From positions 649,497 through 713,496 of the forward strand of contig NZ_JAGYPM010000003.1 of assembly GCF_018343665.1 (NCBI RefSeq): a DNA stretch of 64,000 nucleotides. Reading direction: 5' to 3'. This DNA is from Cytobacillus citreus (GTDB taxonomy: Bacteria > Bacillota > Bacilli > Bacillales > Cytobacillaceae). Positions 59,998 through 64,000 of the stretch are shown here, piece after piece. Numbering within the stretch: the first letter of the stretch is position 1; each line of letters starts with the position of its first letter. The notes under the pieces were generated by a model. The model had not been told where the DNA came from. It ran no database searches and worked only from the letters and a program-made list of their open reading frames with translations. The translations under genes and the position numbers were made by a program.

Positions 59998-60762
59998 TTA
60001 TACGTTGTCACTTCCAAAGAAGTTTTTAAAGGACTGTAATGTTGCTGCACGGTTTACTGCAGCAATTGAAGTTGTAATCGGAATTCCTTTTGGACATGAT
60101 TGAACACAGTTTTGTGAGTTACCACAGCCTGTCATTCCCCCATCTTCCATAAAAGCATTTAAGCGCTCAGCTTTATTCATTTCACCAGTAGGATGCGCAT
60201 TAAATAATCGCACTTGGTTAAAGACAGCTGGTCCCATAAAGTTCGTTTTGCTATTAACATTTGGACATGCTTCTAAGCAAACACCACATGTCATACATTT
60301 TGATAATTCATAAGCCCATTGACGCTTCGGTTCTGGCATACGTGGACCTGGTCCAAGATCATATGTCCCATCAATTGGAATCCAGGCTTTTACCTTTTTC
60401 AAGGAATCAAACATACGACTTCTATCAACCTGTAAGTCGCGTACTACAGGGAAAGTACGCATAGCATCTAAGCGAATTGGCTGCTCTAGCTGATCAACAA
60501 GTGCCGAACAAGACTGTCTTGGCTTGCCATTAATAATCATTGAGCATGCACCACAAACTTCCTCAAGACAGTTCATATCCCACGCAACTGGAGTTGTTTT
60601 TTCACCTTTAACATTCACTGGGTTACGGCGAATTTCCATTAACGCCGAGATCACATTCATGTTCGGACGATAAGCAATCTCGAACTCTTCCTGATAAGGG
60701 TCAGAATCAGGATTGTCTTGACGAGTTATTATAAAGCGAACTGATTTTTTGTCACTCATCAT
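59998..60762 (-). CDS. sdhB: Succinate dehydrogenase iron-sulphur subunit
   Basis: A 254-residue electron-transfer subunit of complex II. The [2Fe-2S] cysteines lie in CLEEVCGACSMIINGKPRQSC read in two blocks (about residues 65-85). The [4Fe-4S] and [3Fe-4S] ligands are CMTCGVCLEACP (about 155-166) and CGNSQNCVQSCPKGI (about 210-224). It passes electrons from SdhA to the haem/menaquinone subunit SdhC. Two in-frame ATGs are adjacent; GGGAGAG fits the first. Confidence 0.98.
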   Translation of the reverse strand: MMSDKKSVRFIITRQDNPDSDPYQEEFEIAYRPNMNVISALMEIRRNPVNVKGEKTTPVAWDMNCLEEVCGACSMIINGKPRQSCSALVDQLEQPIRLDAMRTFPVVRDLQVDRSRMFDSLKKVKAWIPIDGTYDLGPGPRMPEPKRQWAYELSKCMTCGVCLEACPNVNSKTNFMGPAVFNQVRLFNAHPTGEMNKAERLNAFMEDGGMTGCGNSQNCVQSCPKGIPITTSIAAVNRAATLQSFKNFFGSDNV

Positions 60763-60778
60763 TTACTCTCCCTTTCTA

Positions 60779-62530
60779 TTAGTGTTTTTTTGTATAGTCA
60801 CGTTTACGTGGTTTAATTAATGATACATCGACATCCTCATAATGGAATGCTGGCGCTGAATTGGAATCCACAAACTTAGCCATTGTTGTTTTTAAGAATT
60901 CCTCGTCATTACGATCTGGGAAGTCCGGCTTGTAGTGTGCACCACGGCTTTCATTACGGTTGTATGCACCAATGGTGATAACACGTGCTAATTGAAGCAT
61001 ATTTTGTAATTGACGAGTAAATGTCGCACCCTGGTTGCTCCATTTTGCCGTATCATTAATATTAATGTTTTTATAGCGTTCTAAAAGTTCAACAATTTTT
61101 TCATCTGTCTTTAATAGTCTGTCATTATGTCGAACAACTGTTACATTATCTGTCATCCATTCACCAAGCTCTTTATGGATGACATATGCATTCTCTGTTC
61201 CATCCAAGGACATGATGTTTTTCCATTTTTCTTCTTCTTGTTTCACATAGCCTTCAAATAAGGAAGAAGATACATCATCCGAACGCTTTTTAAGGCCCTC
61301 AATATATTCAAGAACCTTAGGACCTGCAACCATCCCGCCATAAATAGCAGATAATAATGAGTTAGCACCAAGGCGATTTGCACCATGCTGAGAATAATCA
61401 CACTCTCCTGCTGCAAATAAACCTGGAATATTAGTCATTTGATCATAATCAACCCAAAGCCCGCCCATTGAATAGTGAACTGCAGGGAAGATTTTCATAG
61501 GAACTTTCCGTGGATCATCACCCATGAACTTCTCATATATTTCAATGATTCCACCAAGCTTAACATCTAGCTCATGTGGATCTTTATGAGAAAGATCAAG
61601 GTATACCATGTTTTCTCCGTTAATTCCTAATTTTTGATTTACACACACATCAAAAATTTCCCGAGTAGCAATATCCCTTGGAACAAGATTTCCATATGCA
61701 GGATATTTCTCCTCTAAGAAATACCAAGGCTTACCATCTTTATATGTCCAAACACGACCACCTTCACCACGTGCTGATTCACTCATAAGACGAAGCTTAT
61801 CATCCCCTGGTATAGCTGTCGGGTGAATTTGGATAAATTCTCCGTTTGCATAATATGCACCTTGCTGATAAACAATGGAAGCTGCTGAACCAGTATTAAT
61901 AACTGAGTTTGTTGATTTTCCAAAAATAATCCCAGGTCCGCCAGTTGCCATAATAACAGCATCAGCAGAGAAGGATTTAATTTCAGAAGAGGTTAGGTTT
62001 TGCGTTACTACTCCACGACAAATCCCCTCATCATCGATCACAGCACCCAAAAATTCCCATCCCTCATATTTTGTCACTAAGCCAGCAACCTCGAAACGAC
62101 GAACCTGCTCATCCAAAGCATAAAGAAGCTGCTGACCAGTAGTTGCACCAGCAAATGCTGTTCTATGATGCTGAGTTCCTCCAAAGCGTCGGAAATCTAA
62201 CAATCCTTCAGGTGTACGATTGAACATAACCCCCATACGGTCTAATAAATGAATGATCCCTGGTGCAGCCTCAGCCATCGCTTTAACAGGAGGCTGGTTT
62301 GCTAAAAAGTCTCCACCATAAATGGAATCGTCGAAATGGATATATGGAGAATCCCCTTCTCCTTTTGTATTTACAGCTCCGTTAATACCACCTTGAGCAC
62401 AAACAGAGTGAGAACGTTTAACCGGAACTAAAGAGAATAACTCAACCGGAGTCCCAGATTCTGCAACTTTAATTGTTGCCATTAAGCCGGCTAAACCGCC
62501 ACCGACAATAATCACCTTACCTTTAGCCAT
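60779..62530 (-). CDS. sdhA: Succinate dehydrogenase flavoprotein subunit
   Basis: A 583-residue FAD-linked dehydrogenase of the TCA cycle. The dinucleotide motif is IVGGGLAGLMATIKVAESG (about residues 7-25), followed by SVCAQGGINGAVN. The FAD-linked His falls in FGGTQHHRTAFAGATTG (about 115-131). The substrate-site motifs are FIQIHPTAIPGDDKL and SARGEGGRVW, and the catalytic Arg is in PRDIATREIF. It starts with ATG after GGGAGTG. Confidence 0.98.
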   Translation of the reverse strand: MAKGKVIIVGGGLAGLMATIKVAESGTPVELFSLVPVKRSHSVCAQGGINGAVNTKGEGDSPYIHFDDSIYGGDFLANQPPVKAMAEAAPGIIHLLDRMGVMFNRTPEGLLDFRRFGGTQHHRTAFAGATTGQQLLYALDEQVRRFEVAGLVTKYEGWEFLGAVIDDEGICRGVVTQNLTSSEIKSFSADAVIMATGGPGIIFGKSTNSVINTGSAASIVYQQGAYYANGEFIQIHPTAIPGDDKLRLMSESARGEGGRVWTYKDGKPWYFLEEKYPAYGNLVPRDIATREIFDVCVNQKLGINGENMVYLDLSHKDPHELDVKLGGIIEIYEKFMGDDPRKVPMKIFPAVHYSMGGLWVDYDQMTNIPGLFAAGECDYSQHGANRLGANSLLSAIYGGMVAGPKVLEYIEGLKKRSDDVSSSLFEGYVKQEEEKWKNIMSLDGTENAYVIHKELGEWMTDNVTVVRHNDRLLKTDEKIVELLERYKNININDTAKWSNQGATFTRQLQNMLQLARVITIGAYNRNESRGAHYKPDFPDRNDEEFLKTTMAKFVDSNSAPAFHYEDVDVSLIKPRKRDYTKKH

Positions 62531-62602
62531 TGTGATTCACTCCCTAATACTTAGTAAACCTAAAGTTCAACTCATAAATCCGAACAAATTTTTACTATAA
62601 TA

Positions 62603-63211
62603 TTAAATAAATGCTGTAATTGCACGAATACCTACAATAGATAGAGCAATAAAGATAACGATCGTTACATATGTTGATATTACCTGTGAACGAGGTGAGA
62701 GTGTAATTCCCCAGCTGACACAGAAAGACCATAAACCATTTGAGAAGTGGAAAATGGTAGAAATAACACCAATTATATAAAACCAGAGCATAAACGGATT
62801 TGAAAGAATGCTCGCCATCATGTCGAAGTTAACTTCCTGACCGAGTGCAGCTTGTATTCGAGTTTGCCATACATGCCATGAAACAAATATAAGCGTGATA
62901 ACACCAGTAAAACGTTGGAGCATAAACATCCAATTTCGGAAAAATCCAAATCTACTTACATTGTTTTTAGCTGTAAAGGCAATATAAAGTCCATAGATAG
63001 CATGAAATAATAAAGGCAAGAAAATAATAAAAGTTTCTAAGAAAATTCTGAATGGCAGATTTTCCATAAAACCTGCAGCCTTATTAAATGACTCCTCTCC
63101 CCTTGTTGCAAAATGATTAATTACAAGGTGCTGTATTAAAAACAAACCTACAGGTATTACACCAAGTAATGAATGCAATCTGCGATTAAAAAACTCTCGA
63201 TTACCCGCCAT
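62603..63211 (-). CDS. sdhC: Succinate dehydrogenase cytochrome b558 subunit
   Basis: A 202-residue di-haem membrane anchor of the single-subunit (type B) kind found in Bacillus, with five transmembrane helices. Candidate haem ligands are the His residues in RRLHSLLGVIPVG (about 13), FLIQHLVINHF (about 23-29), LLFHAIYGLYI (about 70), FVSWHVWQTR (about 113) and TIFHFSNGLWSF (about 155). It binds SdhAB and reduces menaquinone. First gene of sdhCAB. The ribosome site is AGGGGGG. Confidence 0.97.
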   Translation of the reverse strand: MAGNREFFNRRLHSLLGVIPVGLFLIQHLVINHFATRGEESFNKAAGFMENLPFRIFLETFIIFLPLLFHAIYGLYIAFTAKNNVSRFGFFRNWMFMLQRFTGVITLIFVSWHVWQTRIQAALGQEVNFDMMASILSNPFMLWFYIIGVISTIFHFSNGLWSFCVSWGITLSPRSQVISTYVTIVIFIALSIVGIRAITAFI

Positions 63212-63375
63212 GATTTACCCCCCTAAATTTTTACAAGATGCTCAAGGTCTCACTTTAAACATTTCTCAATATGTATAAAAGACGTGTTTTTCCTTAAACA
63301 TCAACTCGAAAATGTCATATCATTTTCTTACAATTATGTGACATGTCCATTTTACTCTCAACATCTTAGAGCGTC

Positions 63376-63391
63376 AAGGAAACGATTTCAT
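63376..63391. promoter_or_regulatory. Possible cre (CcpA) site in the sdhC-yslB gap
   Basis: AAGGAAACGATTTCAT fits the cre consensus WTGNAANCGNWWNCAW with one mismatch (A for T at position 2). It lies 165 nt upstream of sdhC, in the 393-nt divergent gap 63212-63604. Carbon repression of the sdh genes is plausible. Nothing else clear is seen in this gap. Confidence 0.4.
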
Positions 63392-63604
63392 AAAATGTTC
63401 AAATGAAAAAATTTTTGAAATATATTGATATTATAAAAATGGCATGAATGAACTTGTTTTTTTCTATAATTAATTCCTAATCTCTCTATATTTCAAAATA
63501 GGATTTTTTTCTAGTCATAAAAATAGCCTTTTTTCATGTTTACATGTCTAAATTACTTCCACATTGTATATAATAGAAGAATAATAGAAAGAGAGGAATC
63601 TAGC

Positions 63605-64000
63605 TTGAGTGAAACAGCTGCAGAATTAAGACAAAACGAAAAAAAATCCGAAACCATTCCTGTATTTGGTTATGAACTTATTCGAGAAGTTCTACTTTAC
63701 GAAATATTAGGTAATGATGCACCTGACATTTTGTATTGGGCAGGAAAAAGACTTGCCCGCCACTATCCCATGGAATCTATATCCCAAATGATCGAATTTT
63801 TTCAACAGGCCGCCTGGGGAAACCTTACCATAATAAAAGAATCAAAAGACGAAATGGAATTTATGCTATTCAGTTCCTTAATAAGTGACAGGCTGCAAAA
63901 AAATGATCAATGCACATTTCAGCTTGAAGCTGGGTTTATTGCACAACAATTAGAAATACAGAAAGAAGTAATTTGCGAAGCATATGAACAACCTCACAAA
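63605..64000 (+). CDS. yslB: YslB (DUF2507 family), cut by window edge
   Basis: The first 132 codons are in the window; B. subtilis YslB is about 148 residues, so most of the gene is seen. It starts with TTG after AGAGAGGA. The sequence includes IPVFGYELIREVLLYEILG and ILYWAGKRLARHYP, followed by a beta-rich part. The fold is related to the V4R/TRAPP-like Bet3 group by family knowledge. Function unknown. It is divergent from sdhC, as in B. subtilis. Confidence 0.88.
   Translation, partial: MSETAAELRQNEKKSETIPVFGYELIREVLLYEILGNDAPDILYWAGKRLARHYPMESISQMIEFFQQAAWGNLTIIKESKDEMEFMLFSSLISDRLQKNDQCTFQLEAGFIAQQLEIQKEVICEAYEQPHK

Overview
The window is a 64-kb stretch of low-GC chromosome from an endospore-forming Bacillaceae bacterium. 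Gene order, read on the minus strand, follows the Bacillus subtilis sdh-to-spoIIB segment: sdhCAB, ysmA, gerE, ysmB, racE, gerM, rph, rdgB, ysnB, ilvBNC-leuABCD, ysoA, tig, clpX, lonB, lonA, engB, hemAXCDBL, spoVID, ysxE, valS, folC, comC/pilD and spoIIB. Sporulation genes (spoIIB, spoVID, ysxE, gerM, gerE, lonB) support a spore former. I do not assign a genus.

Region by region: 1-415 is the 5' end of spoIIB. 499-12773 is a complete monoderm type IV pilus (T4P) locus. On the minus strand it holds two unusual membrane proteins, then pilB, pilT, pilC, a major prepilin, pilD, pilM, pilN and pilO. On the plus strand, divergently, it holds three minor pseudopilins. The locus occupies the place where B. 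subtilis carries only comC. 13122-13766 is a broken membrane-protein gene. 13848-18400 holds folC and valS, the latter with a T-box leader. 18589-21401 holds a small conserved membrane protein, ysxE and spoVID. 21538-27897 is the haem operon hemAXCDBL. 28136-30927 holds a LiaF-like membrane protein and an amino-acid ABC transporter. 31281-41515 is the proteostasis block engB, lonA, lonB, clpX, tig and ysoA. 41789-50990 is the branched-chain amino-acid operon ilvBNC-leuABCD behind a T-box leader. 51406-51482 is a tRNA-Arg. 51637-54993 holds ysnB, rdgB, rph and gerM. 55133-58761 holds recQ, racE and a MarR regulator. 58980-59820 holds gerE and a thioesterase. 59998-63211 is sdhCAB, and yslB runs off the right edge.

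A second layer is a family of intergenic repeats of about 120-250 bp, seen at about 12945, 19862, 34300, 34553, 36740, 38793, 43941 and 53563. They share end sequences and a hairpin core, exchange internal modules, and occur as tandem arrays behind tig and inside the leu operon. Two of the arrays supply the stop codon of the preceding gene.

The most unusual content is the pilus locus. It includes a minor pilin with a beta-solenoid-like repeat domain and a VanW/G5-type protein lacking the usual VanW cysteine motif. The mosaic repeats come next.
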